Shown one piece after another: positions 1 through 7,983 of a DNA stretch of 64,000 bases. The position numbers were made by a program, and so were the translations under genes. Source of the stretch: Singulisphaera sp. GP187 (lineage in GTDB: Bacteria; Planctomycetota; Planctomycetia; Gemmatales; Gemmataceae). Within the stretch, counting starts at the first letter, position 1; each line of letters starts with the position of its first letter. The DNA lies in contig CAMDQN010000001.1 of the NCBI GenBank assembly GCA_945905925.1, positions 62,001 to 126,000 on the forward strand, written 5' to 3'. A model generated the notes under the pieces. The model searched no databases. It saw only the letters and a list, made by a program, of their open reading frames with translations, and was not told the DNA's origin.

Positions 1-299
1 AACCCGCGCAGCCGATGGTGAATCACCTCGCCGCTGCCGTGCGGAACCCAGATACGGTTGCCCTTCGCGGTGCGGTCGAAGTTCAGTCGAAAGAACAAAT
101 CAAAACCCGACACGTGATCCATGTGCAAGTGCGAGAAGCACAAGTGATCGACTTCGCGCAGTTCGGCGGGACCGACTTGATGTGGACAGCCGTCGCCGCA
201 GTCGAACAACAACCGCGTTTGTGACTGCCCGGTATCGACCTTCACGAACAGCGCGTTGTCCCGTCCCGGTTGACCGAGAACCTGGAATGTGAGGGGCAT
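1..299 (-). CDS. MBL-fold metallo-hydrolase (partial, runs off window)
   Basis: Ninety-nine codons are visible, from ATG at 299 leftwards off the window edge, with no stop. The metal-binding signature HLHMDH is at residues 57-62, after a beta strand ending in FDCG (32-35). This is the layout of RNase Z-like and other metallo-beta-lactamase-fold hydrolases that bind two metal ions. There is no signal peptide, so a cytoplasmic enzyme is likely. It follows the PMT-like membrane protein by 33 bp on the same strand and may be the last visible gene of that operon. The substrate cannot be told: the substrate-specific C-terminal half is missing. The fold call is firm; RNase Z, lactonase or phosphodiesterase activity are all possible. 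Confidence 0.8.
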   Translation of the reverse strand, partial: MPLTFQVLGQPGRDNALFVKVDTGQSQTRLLFDCGDGCPHQVGPAELREVDHLCFSHLHMDHVSGFDLFFRLNFDRTAKGNRIWVPHGSGEVIHHRLRG

Positions 300-332
300 G
301 ACGAAGCTCTTATTTAGGAGGCCCCCAACCGC

Positions 333-1838
333 TCAATACTTCACCCAGCCGTTGTACTCCATCAGCTGAAGGAGCCACGGGTTCCGCCACGGGTTCCACG
401 CAGGGTAGAACACACTCAGCACACCGAAGCCTAACAGCACCGCGCAGAGCAACCGCCCTGCCCCGTTGCGCGCCAACCGGTCCGCGGCCGGAGGAATCGC
501 GATCACCCAGAGCGGTATCAGCCAGAACAGCCATCGGGGGCCGCTCGTGTTACCACCGTAGTTATAACTCTGTGTGCGCGTCAGGTAGAAGCAGAACACC
601 GTGATGGAGATTACCAGTGTCATCGCGGCGAACAGTTCAGGCGTCCAGCCGGTGGTCTTCTTCGCGCCGAACAACTTCCGCACCGCGGGCGCGCTCTTGA
701 TGGCGGTGAAGAACAAACCCGCGAACGCGATCAACCACACCGGCGTGAGGCTGAACCACCCGTGATGCCCGAACGATAGGTGGAACGCGTACACCGACGT
801 GGATTCGTTGTTGAAGTCGATGCCCTTCGCGGCGGGCGTGCCGCGCTTCGCCCAGTGGCTCCCGGCGAAGTCGTACCATGGCCCGCCGAACTCGCTGTAC
901 GCGGGGAGCAGTTTGCCCATCGCCGCGTAGTTCGTGGCGAACAGCGCCGCGAATGGCAGCAGCGCGCATGGCACGAAGAACATAAGCGTGTTGCGCGGCC
1001 GCGCGACGAGCAGCGGAAGGAATAGCGCCGCGAAGAAGCACAGCGATGGCAACTCGAACGTGGCCGCGAACGCCGCGAAGAACCCACAGATGCAATAGCC
1101 CGCGGGGGTCATGTCGCGGTTCTCGCGAATCGCGCGCAGCAATGGATAACTCGCGAACAGCACACAATACGCGGCCGGCAGGTGATTGTTCAGCGTACCG
1201 GAGAACGTGAGCAAAAACGTGCCCAGCGCCGCGACCGCAAACGCGAGCAACTTCCCGAAGTCGGTCTTCCCGGTGATGTCGAGCAACCGACCCAGAAGCA
1301 GAAGGTAGATCGCGAACGGGAGCACGTTCCACGTGAGTACGATCGCGGGAATCACGAGCCAGCGGTCGCGCACGATGTCCCACCCGAGAGTGCGATTGAG
1401 CAACCAGTACTCGCACGCGACGAGCGTCGCCATAAGTGGCGGTTTGCTCGAATAGAACTCCTTCGTGTCGGGGTTCATCACGATGTCGAGGCTTCGGTAG
1501 CCAGGGTCCGCGACGATGCCCTCGTCCTTGTACTTCGTGAGGTCGTTCGGGTCGGGATAGGTGCGATTACCGATGACGAATGTGCGGTCGTGAACGAGCG
1601 CGCGAACGGTGGCCCAGCGCGATTTGTCGTTGGAACTGAATGTCGGAATCGGGTCCGGGCGCGTGTCGGGCCACCTGCGGTCAGGCTCGGAGCCGTACCC
1701 GCCCGGCTCCGCGGCCTTGTAGCGGCTCGGCTCGATCACGTTCTCGGCGCCGACGGTCTTCGCGGCAGCAATGGCCACCGCCATGACCATCAGGAGAAGG
1801 AACACCGAGCGGCGCATATCGGTCGAGTCGGCGGCCAT
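333..1838 (-). CDS. Polytopic membrane protein, PMT/ArnT-like glycosyltransferase
   Basis: A 501-residue integral membrane protein. An N-terminal hydrophobic helix (about 11-28) is followed by a roughly 110-residue polar loop, then about ten hydrophobic segments to the C-terminus. The phrase YSSKPPL at 129-135 sits just before the second membrane helix. It resembles the loop motif of PMT/GT39-type enzymes that move sugars from polyprenyl phosphate carriers. It follows a GT2 glycosyltransferase of the DPM1/GtrB type and a flippase-like protein on the same strand, which fits a carrier-lipid glycosylation pathway. ATG at 1838 is used; an in-frame ATG at 1817 would trim seven residues. The acceptor is unknown, and the GT assignment rests on topology and the one motif. 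Confidence 0.65.
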   Translation of the reverse strand: MAADSTDMRRSVFLLLMVMAVAIAAAKTVGAENVIEPSRYKAAEPGGYGSEPDRRWPDTRPDPIPTFSSNDKSRWATVRALVHDRTFVIGNRTYPDPNDLTKYKDEGIVADPGYRSLDIVMNPDTKEFYSSKPPLMATLVACEYWLLNRTLGWDIVRDRWLVIPAIVLTWNVLPFAIYLLLLGRLLDITGKTDFGKLLAFAVAALGTFLLTFSGTLNNHLPAAYCVLFASYPLLRAIRENRDMTPAGYCICGFFAAFAATFELPSLCFFAALFLPLLVARPRNTLMFFVPCALLPFAALFATNYAAMGKLLPAYSEFGGPWYDFAGSHWAKRGTPAAKGIDFNNESTSVYAFHLSFGHHGWFSLTPVWLIAFAGLFFTAIKSAPAVRKLFGAKKTTGWTPELFAAMTLVISITVFCFYLTRTQSYNYGGNTSGPRWLFWLIPLWVIAIPPAADRLARNGAGRLLCAVLLGFGVLSVFYPAWNPWRNPWLLQLMEYNGWVKY

Positions 1839-1849
1839 ATGTGTTCTTT

Positions 1850-1960
1850 AGTAGGTACCGCTTGCCGAGCGGCACAGCTCTACAACTCGAATCGTTTCAG
1901 TGGGTGTCCGCACCGCTCACACGCGGGCCGACCCGTGCCGCTCGGCAAGCGGCACCTACT
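1850..1960. repeat. Family A inverted-repeat element, copy 1
   Basis: About 111 bp with terminal arms of about 26 bp built on TAGGTGCCGCTTGCC plus its GAGCGGCAC continuation; the left arm has one A for G. The spacer shares CTACAACTCGAATCG with copy 2 in opposite orientation, so the whole element is homologous, not just its ends. It fills the gap between the GT2 gene and the PMT-like gene. Its right end contains the TAG stop of the GT2 gene (1956-1958). Confidence 0.9.
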
Positions 1961-2978
1961 CCGTGCGCTCCGCGACGCTGTACGGGTCGTTGTCGAGCCA
2001 CTTCCGCGCGACAGTCATTTCCGCCGTCAGGCCCGCGAGCAAACACTGCGCACCGAGCAGACCACAACCCACCGACAGAATCAACGCGACCATTTGCGTC
2101 ATCGGCCCCACACCGAGGATCTCGTCGATTAGCCTGACGAGCAGATTCACCAGCAAGAGGAAGAAGCCGAACGCGCCGATTGCGCCGAACGTCAAGCCCC
2201 ACGAACCGAGGAAGTGGTTCGGGCGCCGACCGAAGCCGGTTAACAGGCGCACGGTGGTCACGTCGAGAGCGCCCTTGATGAACCGCTTCCACCCGTACTT
2301 AGAGCTACCGAACTTCCGCGCGCGGTGCTGAATCACTAACTCGCCAACCTTGAACCCGCGAGCGGTCGCGAGTACCGGCACGAATCGGTGCAGTTCGCCG
2401 TAGAGGTACACCTCGCGGATCGCTTCGGCATTGTACGCTTTCATCCCGCAGTTGTGATCGTGCAGGTAAACGCCGGTCAGCACACTCAGGAACTTGTTGA
2501 ACACGCGACTAGGGAACACCTTGTGCCACGGGTCGTGGCGCACCTTCTTCCAACCACTCACGACATCCAGCCCGCCGCGAAGCAATTCGAGGAATCGTGG
2601 AATCTCGTGCGGGTCGTCCTGAAGGTCCGCGTCCATCGTGATGATGACACTTCCGCGAGCCGCACTGAACCCGGCCGCGAGCGCCGCGGCCTTCCCGAAG
2701 TTCCGCCTGAACTTGATGCCCTTCACGCGATCGTCTTTCGCCGCGAGTTCGCGCACGATGTCCCACGAACCGTCCTTGCTGCCGTCATCGATGAAGAGAA
2801 TCTCGACGCGATCCGGCAGCGTCACGGCGACTTCCGCGACCTCCGCGTGCAGCGCGACGAGGCTCTCCCGTTCGTTGTAAACGGGAATCACGAGCGTTAG
2901 AAGGTCGGGAAGACCTGCCCCCCCACCCACCCCTGAAGGGAGGGGAGTCGGGGGGGTAGGTCGCCTTGGGTCAGACAT
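1956..2978 (-). CDS. GT2 glycosyltransferase, DPM1/GtrB-like
   Basis: A 340-residue family 2 glycosyltransferase that probably loads a sugar from a nucleotide donor onto polyprenyl phosphate at the membrane. The GT-A core shows TLVIPVYNE (28-36), FIDDGSKDG (62-70) and the metal-binding DAD at 116-118 followed by LQDD. Two membrane helices at about 252-275 and 290-315 end the protein, as in GtrB/ArnC-type enzymes. Its start overlaps the upstream flippase-like gene by 8 bp, and the PMT-like protein follows. Residues 6-22 are Pro/Gly-rich and are encoded by a C-rich inverted repeat (2912-2962). Its TAG stop lies inside a family A element. The family call is firm; the sugar is unknown. Confidence 0.9.
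   Translation of the reverse strand: MSDPRRPTPPTPLPSGVGGGAGLPDLLTLVIPVYNERESLVALHAEVAEVAVTLPDRVEILFIDDGSKDGSWDIVRELAAKDDRVKGIKFRRNFGKAAALAAGFSAARGSVIITMDADLQDDPHEIPRFLELLRGGLDVVSGWKKVRHDPWHKVFPSRVFNKFLSVLTGVYLHDHNCGMKAYNAEAIREVYLYGELHRFVPVLATARGFKVGELVIQHRARKFGSSKYGWKRFIKGALDVTTVRLLTGFGRRPNHFLGSWGLTFGAIGAFGFFLLLVNLLVRLIDEILGVGPMTQMVALILSVGCGLLGAQCLLAGLTAEMTVARKWLDNDPYSVAERTE
2912..2962. repeat. C-rich inverted repeat inside the GT2 5' end
   Basis: Arms GACCTGCCCCCC (2912-2923) and GGGGGGTAGGTC (2951-2962) pair with one mismatch around a core containing CCCCTGAAGGGAGGGG. It resembles a shortened copy of the C-rich elements at 44756-44864 and 53374-53480. Here it is translated as a Pro/Gly-rich N-terminal tail of the glycosyltransferase. 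Confidence 0.7.
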
Positions 2979-3987
2979 GGGGCTTCTCGTGGTGAATCGG
3001 GATCGTTTCGTCGTGGCGAACTGGTGGCTGGAGTGCGGGCTTGATTACGTACAGGATCGCGCCGGCAACAAGTTCGGCCACGGTCCAGGTGATCCGTAAC
3101 GTCAGCGCGATCAACAGCGCGACTTCGCCGGCCTGCTTCTCGCCCAGCGCCTGGGCGAACTGCCCCGCGAGCGCCCACTTCAACACGGTTTCGCGCGCTC
3201 CCAGCCCGCCCGGAGCGACCACGACCACGAAGCCGGCAACGTAACATAGCGCGACGGCACCCAACTCGGTGACGAACGCGTCCATGCTCCAGTCCGGAGC
3301 GTTCACGACCAACCCACGAATCGTTAGCCCGAGACTGAGCGCCAACAAACAGTATCCGGCTGCACCATGAATCAGCCCCTGCGTCAGCAACCACACCGAC
3401 GGCGCGGGCAGCGGGCGCGCGTCCGGTCCGCGATTCTTCTTCGCGATCCGGGCCGCGAGTTTGTTCAGAATCCCCAGCCCCAGCGGCAGCGCCAGCAGCG
3501 CGAACAGCGCCGTTGTGTTCAGCGACAACCACGGCGGAAGCACGCCGAGCCGTGGCAAGAACAGCACCGCGAGCAGCGCCCCAGCCGACATGCTCGTGAG
3601 CGTCTCGTACACCGCGGTCACGCCGACCGGAACCGGGTGCCCGCCGTGCGGTCGCAGCATAACCACACGCATTAATGGAACGAGAAACTTCCCCGGCACG
3701 TACTTCCCGAACTGGCTGATGTAGTACGTCCGCAACCCGACGTACCATGATACGCGCACGCCTTCGTAATGCAGCAGTCGCACCCAGAAGGTAGACCAGC
3801 ACAAGTGCGCGAGCAGGTAAAGCACGCCCGCCGGGACGAGCAGTTCCACCCGCACCCGCAGCGGCAGCGTGCCGGGTTCGACGCCCTTCAGTATGCCGCG
3901 GAAGCTCCAACCGACGGCGCTGATGAGCAGCACGGCCACGATTGTTTCGACCGTGAGCCAAAGTTTCCTGCGATTGCCTTGAGACAT
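2971..3987 (-). CDS. UPF0104/YbhN-type membrane protein (flippase-like)
   Basis: A 338-residue polytopic membrane protein of the lysylphosphatidylglycerol synthase transmembrane-region family (UPF0104, AglD2-like). The family hallmark is YISQFGKYVPGK at 89-100, with a Gly-rich segment APGGLGARE near 245-253. About eight hydrophobic helices are evident and no soluble catalytic domain is present, so it is not a full MprF synthase. It heads a minus-strand operon with the GT2 enzyme (8-bp overlap) and the PMT-like protein. Members of this family are often placed in polyprenyl-sugar or lipid translocation, a role this context supports but does not prove. ATG at 3987 begins MSQGNRRK, a short positively charged tail ahead of helix 1. 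Confidence 0.8.
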   Translation of the reverse strand: MSQGNRRKLWLTVETIVAVLLISAVGWSFRGILKGVEPGTLPLRVRVELLVPAGVLYLLAHLCWSTFWVRLLHYEGVRVSWYVGLRTYYISQFGKYVPGKFLVPLMRVVMLRPHGGHPVPVGVTAVYETLTSMSAGALLAVLFLPRLGVLPPWLSLNTTALFALLALPLGLGILNKLAARIAKKNRGPDARPLPAPSVWLLTQGLIHGAAGYCLLALSLGLTIRGLVVNAPDWSMDAFVTELGAVALCYVAGFVVVVAPGGLGARETVLKWALAGQFAQALGEKQAGEVALLIALTLRITWTVAELVAGAILYVIKPALQPPVRHDETIPIHHEKPHV

Positions 3988-4017
3988 GAACCGGATTCTA
4001 CAAGGCGTGAATGTTGG

Positions 4018-4080
4018 TGGTTAGCCGCGACTTGTAAGGGAACGCCCCGACATGCTCCCCATTCAAGTCGCGACTAACCA
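4018..4080. repeat. Family D inverted repeat (GTTAGCCGC type)
   Basis: Arms TGGTTAGCCGCGACTTG (4018-4034) and CAAGTCGCGACTAACCA (4064-4080) pair with one mismatch around a 29-nt loop. It lies in the divergent gap between the flippase-like gene and the S1-domain gene. It shares the GTTAGCCGC arm start with the palindrome at 24335-24405. Confidence 0.85.
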
Positions 4081-4149
4081 GGAAGGCACTGTTGTTGTCG
4101 TCATACTCCTCGTCTGATAAGGTTAACTCGTAGAAATGAGGAGCATGCG

Positions 4150-5685
4150 ATGAGCACCGAAAACGTCTCTCCGACCCCAGAGCAACCCAAACCGCCGGGC
4201 ACGACGCCCGCTGCTCCGCCGGTCTACGGTGCGGCGCCGGTTGGCGCGCCCAAACCGGGTGGGACACCGCCGCACACCGGCAAGGGACCACCGCAACCGG
4301 GCGGGCCGAACCGCGGGGGCCAAACCCGCGGGCCGAATCGCGGACCCACCAACCGCGGCGACAAACCAAACCGTAGCGACAAGCCGTACAACGCTGGCGG
4401 GCCGCCGCAGCAACTCTACTTCGGCGGGGAAAAGCCGAACGCGCGCGAACTCGACAAACTGATCGAGGACGAACTCGCGCAAGCGATGGGCGACTTCGAC
4501 GTGTCGAAGACCGTCGCGGCCGTCGAGTCGGTGCAGAAGCCACGCGCCGCGGGGACCGTGGGCGGCGGGAAGAAGGTCGGCGTGATCGTCGGCGTTCACG
4601 GCAACGACGTGTTCGTGGAAGTCCCCGGCGGGCGCAGTCAAGGCGTGCTGCCTCTTCAACAATTCGACGGCCGTAAACCCGCACTCGGCGAATCGGTCGA
4701 GTTCGACATCGACCACTACGACTCCGCCGACGGCCTGCTCATCCTCACACGTCAAGGCTCCACGCAGGTCGTTCACGACTGGTCGCAGGTCGTCTACGGC
4801 ATGATCGTGGAAGCCAAGGTCACCGGCACGAACAAGAACAAGACCGGGCTGACGATCGAGGTCGCGGGCATCAAGGGATTCATGCCCGCGAGCCAACTCG
4901 ACCTGTATCGCGTCGAGAGCATCGACCAGTTCGTCAACCAGCGCCTCAAGGTAATGGTCACGGAGGTCAACCCGGAAGAGCGGAACCTGCTCGTGAGCCG
5001 CCGCGCGGTTCTGGAACGCGAAAAGCAGGTGAAAGCCGAGGAGTTCTGGAAGACGGTCGCGGAAGGCCAGGTGCTGAAGGGCATCGTGCGAAGCATCAAG
5101 CCGTTCGGTGCGTTCGTCGATCTTGGTGGCGCCGACGGACTCATCCCGGCGTCCGAGTTCTCCTGGCAACACGTCACCGACTTGAGTGAGTTCGTCAAGG
5201 TCGGGCAGCAAGTCGAGGTGAAAATCAACCGCGTGGACTTCGACGCGCGGAAGATCGGGTTGAGCATGAAGCAGTTGACGGTCAGCCCGTTCGAGGAATA
5301 CGCGAAACAGGTGCAGGCCGGTGCTCGCGTCACGGGCAAGGTGACTCGCATCGCGGACTTCGGTGCCTTCGTGGAACTGATCCCCGGCGTCGAGGGCTTG
5401 ATTCACATCTCGGAACTTTCAACGCAGCGCATCCGGCGTGTGCGCGACGTGCTGAACGAGGGCCAAACGGTCATCGTCGAAGTATTGAGCATGGACCCGA
5501 CAACACGCCGGATTGCTCTGAGCCTGAAGAAGATCGCGACCGAGGAGGAAGCGGCGGCGAGCGCTGCGGAAGACGCCGAACACGAAGCCGACCTGAAGGC
5601 GGCGGAGGAAGCGATGGCGAACCGCCCGGTGAACCCGAATCTGCGCGGTGGCATCGGCGGCCCGATAAAATTCGGCGTGGAGTGA
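4150..5685 (+). CDS. S1-domain RNA-binding protein (ribosomal protein S1-like)
   Basis: A 511-residue protein with four S1-type OB folds at about 142-202, 216-288, 307-375 and 390-460. The last two are the most canonical, with FGAFVDLGGADGLIPASE and FGAFVELIPGVEGLIHISE. The first 90 residues are a disordered Pro/Gly/Asn/Arg tail (repeated GPNRG) and the last 50 are acidic and Ala-rich. E. coli S1 has six domains, so this is a shortened, tailed version; such proteins bind mRNA at the 30S subunit or act in RNA turnover. ATG 4150 follows GAGGA at a good distance. A MoxR operon starts 87 bp downstream after a perfect 18-bp inverted repeat. It could be the main S1 or an accessory paralogue. Confidence 0.85.
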   Translation: MSTENVSPTPEQPKPPGTTPAAPPVYGAAPVGAPKPGGTPPHTGKGPPQPGGPNRGGQTRGPNRGPTNRGDKPNRSDKPYNAGGPPQQLYFGGEKPNARELDKLIEDELAQAMGDFDVSKTVAAVESVQKPRAAGTVGGGKKVGVIVGVHGNDVFVEVPGGRSQGVLPLQQFDGRKPALGESVEFDIDHYDSADGLLILTRQGSTQVVHDWSQVVYGMIVEAKVTGTNKNKTGLTIEVAGIKGFMPASQLDLYRVESIDQFVNQRLKVMVTEVNPEERNLLVSRRAVLEREKQVKAEEFWKTVAEGQVLKGIVRSIKPFGAFVDLGGADGLIPASEFSWQHVTDLSEFVKVGQQVEVKINRVDFDARKIGLSMKQLTVSPFEEYAKQVQAGARVTGKVTRIADFGAFVELIPGVEGLIHISELSTQRIRRVRDVLNEGQTVIVEVLSMDPTTRRIALSLKKIATEEEAAASAAEDAEHEADLKAAEEAMANRPVNPNLRGGIGGPIKFGVE

Positions 5686-5693
5686 CTCGATAC

Positions 5694-5740
5694 GCCGCTT
5701 GCGGCTTCGCGAGCGCCCCGCCCGCGAAGCCGCAAGCGGC
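5694..5740. repeat. Family B inverted repeat, perfect 18-bp arms
   Basis: GCCGCTTGCGGCTTCGCG (5694-5711) and its exact reverse complement (5723-5740) are separated by 11 nt. The stem follows the S1 gene stop by about 10 bp and precedes the MoxR start by 31 bp. It could form a terminator or processing hairpin, but no T-run follows. Confidence 0.9.
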
Positions 5741-5771
5741 GAAGAGAAGAGACCCACAAGAGGCCGCGCGC

Positions 5772-6737
5772 ATGGCCGACGGACAGCCGCATCAGCGATC
5801 CCCGCGTGAACTCGCGGCGCTGCTCGACACGCTCCAGCAAAACGTCGGGCGTGTGTTCTTAGGAAAACCGGAAGTGGTGCGGCTTGCAGCCGTCGCACTC
5901 CTCGCCGATGGCCACTTGCTTCTCGACGACGTGCCCGGCGTCGGCAAAACGCTACTCGCAAAGGCAATCGCGCGAAGCCTCGCGTGCAAGTTCAACCGCA
6001 TCCAGTTCACGCCAGACCTGTTACCCGGCGACCTGCTCGGGGTCACCATCTACCGCGCGCAAACCGGCGAGTTCATCTTCCAGCCCGGCCCGGTGTTCGC
6101 CGAAGTCGTGCTCGCCGACGAGATCAACCGCGCGACCCCGCGAACCCAGTCCGCTCTACTCGAAGCGATGCAGGAACGACAAGTCACAGTCGATGGTAAC
6201 ACTCGCCCGCTCGGCCCGCCGTTCCTAGTCGTTGCGACGCAGAATCCGCACGAGTTCGAGGGCACGTACCCACTACCGGAGAGCCAACTCGACCGGTTCA
6301 TGCTTCGCGTGAAAGTCGGGTATCCAGACCGCGAGGCCGAACGCGCGATCCTCACGCAGCACCGCGCCGGTGAACCAGTCGAACACCTCGATCCGGTTCT
6401 TCAACCGGACGACATCATGGCGCTTCAGGCCCACGTTCGTACAGTGCGCGTCGATCCCGCGATCGCGGAGTACGTTCTCGATCTAGTCGGCGCGACGCGA
6501 ACGCACACCGAACTCGCGCTCGGCGCAAGTACCCGCGCCGCGCTCGCGCTGTACCGCGCCGTGCAGGCACTCGCAGTCACCAATGGACGCGACTACGCGG
6601 TTCCGGACGACGTGAAGGCACTCGCGGAACCGGTCCTCGCGCACCGCCTCGTAACGCGAAGTTGGGCCGCCGGCGGGCACCCGGACGCCGGGCCGGTGAT
6701 GCGCGAGATTCTCGCCAAAACAAAGGTGCCGACGTGA
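5772..6737 (+). CDS. MoxR-family AAA+ ATPase
   Basis: A 321-residue AAA+ ATPase of the MoxR group, which acts as a chaperone or assembly factor with vWA/DUF58 partners. Walker A is DVPGVGKT (53-60), Walker B LADEINR (114-120), followed by ATPRTQSALLEAMQERQVTV, typical of MoxR, and sensor 1 VVATQNP near 150. ATG 5772 is preferred: the upstream GTG at 5682 would translate through the palindromic repeat. Its stop overlaps the GTG start of the DUF58 gene, and a transglutaminase-like gene follows, giving the common MoxR / DUF58 / TgpA-like trio. The family is firm; the client is unknown. Confidence 0.93.
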   Translation: MADGQPHQRSPRELAALLDTLQQNVGRVFLGKPEVVRLAAVALLADGHLLLDDVPGVGKTLLAKAIARSLACKFNRIQFTPDLLPGDLLGVTIYRAQTGEFIFQPGPVFAEVVLADEINRATPRTQSALLEAMQERQVTVDGNTRPLGPPFLVVATQNPHEFEGTYPLPESQLDRFMLRVKVGYPDREAERAILTQHRAGEPVEHLDPVLQPDDIMALQAHVRTVRVDPAIAEYVLDLVGATRTHTELALGASTRAALALYRAVQALAVTNGRDYAVPDDVKALAEPVLAHRLVTRSWAAGGHPDAGPVMREILAKTKVPT

Positions 6738-7867
6738 AACGCACTGTGGGCGAGGGCGCACCGTCACTTCAGTTCACCGAGTCCGGCCTTGCGTGGCTCG
6801 GCGTGGCGCTGCTGGTCGGCGGCGTCGCTTGGTACAAGAGCATCAACCTGGTGCTCCTCATCGTTTACGCTATGGTCGCGTTGGTGGCGCTGAACGGATT
6901 CCTCGCGTGGCGGAACGTGCGCCGCTCGCGGGCGAACCGGCTCGCGGTGCTCCCGCTGTTCGCGGGAGAACGGTCCCAATATGGCGTGCGCGTGACGAAC
7001 GACGCACAACACCCGGTCTCCGTCTCCGTCGAGGATCGATCCGCTGCGGGCACGACGAACTTCCTCGCGTACCGCGTGCCGCCAAACGGCGGAATCAACT
7101 GCCCTGCGTCGCGCGAATTCCCGAACCGCGGGCGATTCGCCGGACCACTCACGCTCCTGTCGAGTTTCCCGTTCGGCTTCGTGACGTGCCAGCGCCCCGC
7201 CGACGCGAGCGGCGAAGTGGTTGTACTCCCGCGCCCGGGGTTCGCGGAACCTGACGGGCTTCGGCGCTGGGTCTCGCGTCAAGCCGGCGGCGACGGGCGC
7301 GCTCGCAAGGTGCTGCGCCGCGTCACGACGGACCGGGCGGAAGTACGCGGCGTGCGCGCGTACCGGCCCGGCGATCCGATCCGCGATATTCATTGGCGCA
7401 CGACCGCGCGGCGCGGCGAGCCGATGGTGCGCGAGTACGACACCGCTCCCTCGCCGGAACTGGTTCTGGTCGTGGAAGCGTGGCTCCCGCTGAACCCCAC
7501 GCCCGCGGACCTCGACCAACTCGAAGCGGCGCTTAGTCTCGCGGTGACGATCGCGGTGACATGGCGTCATGCGTTCGACAGTCCCGTAACGATCGTTGTG
7601 CCGGGCGTGGGCGTCTCAACGGCCACTTCCGACGAACACCTGCGCGAGGCGCTAACGCCACTCGCGGACCTGCCCGGCGCTCCGAGTGTTGAGGCACCGC
7701 CCGCGTCCGCGTTCGCGGGGCGACTCGCGCGCGGCGCACGAGTTGTTGTGAGCAGCCGGCCGAACACGCCCTACGCTGGCGCGCTGGCGCGGTCGACGGG
7801 CAAGCCGTTCGCGACCGTCAGCCCCGGCGACCGGCTCCCGTGGTATCAGCCGCCGACTCTGAAGTAG
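6734..7867 (+). CDS. DUF58 (vWA-like) membrane-anchored protein
   Basis: A 377-residue protein with two adjacent membrane helices (about 18-58) and a DUF58 domain, recognised by the block VRAYRPGDPIRDIHWRTTAR at about 204-223. DUF58 proteins carry a vWA-like module and pair with MoxR ATPases. GTG 6734 is chosen because it overlaps the MoxR stop by four bases (GTGA), the normal coupling in this operon. The TAG stop at 7865-7867 forms part of the left terminus of a family A inverted repeat, which separates this gene from the transglutaminase gene. Confidence 0.9.
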   Translation: MKRTVGEGAPSLQFTESGLAWLGVALLVGGVAWYKSINLVLLIVYAMVALVALNGFLAWRNVRRSRANRLAVLPLFAGERSQYGVRVTNDAQHPVSVSVEDRSAAGTTNFLAYRVPPNGGINCPASREFPNRGRFAGPLTLLSSFPFGFVTCQRPADASGEVVVLPRPGFAEPDGLRRWVSRQAGGDGRARKVLRRVTTDRAEVRGVRAYRPGDPIRDIHWRTTARRGEPMVREYDTAPSPELVLVVEAWLPLNPTPADLDQLEAALSLAVTIAVTWRHAFDSPVTIVVPGVGVSTATSDEHLREALTPLADLPGAPSVEAPPASAFAGRLARGARVVVSSRPNTPYAGALARSTGKPFATVSPGDRLPWYQPPTLK

Positions 7868-7971
7868 GTGCCGCTTGCCGAGCGGCACGCGATAACCCAC
7901 GCTGGCGCGACGCGGACCTTCCCGAAGCGATTCGAGTTGTACAGCCGTGCCGCTCGGCAAGCGGCACCTAC
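7864..7971. repeat. Family A inverted-repeat element, copy 2
   Basis: A 108-bp element with near-perfect terminal arms of about 25 bp (TAGGTGCCGCTTGCC plus GAGCGGCAC). The inner part shares the reverse complement of ACAACTCGAATCG with copy 1. It begins within the DUF58 stop codon and ends 12 bp before the start of the next gene. It therefore occupies nearly the whole gap between two genes of one operon. Confidence 0.92.
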
Positions 7972-7983
7972 CCGAACGAACCC

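Noticed and set aside
2897-3961. A 354-codon Arg-rich frame overlapping the flippase-like gene
   Set aside because: Out-of-frame shadow of a clear membrane protein; it has no hydrophobic pattern of its own.
4123-5406. A 427-codon open frame antisense to the S1-domain gene
   Set aside because: It is a GC-driven shadow: the sense frame has four S1 domains, while the antisense product has no fold signal and a composition set by codon third positions.
7840-7983. N-terminal extension of the transglutaminase-like protein and CRAARLYNSNRF-like frames in the family A element
   Set aside because: The extension is only the translated inverted repeat. The true start at 7984 opens the first membrane helix. 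Similar peptides at 1850-1960 reflect DNA homology of the element.
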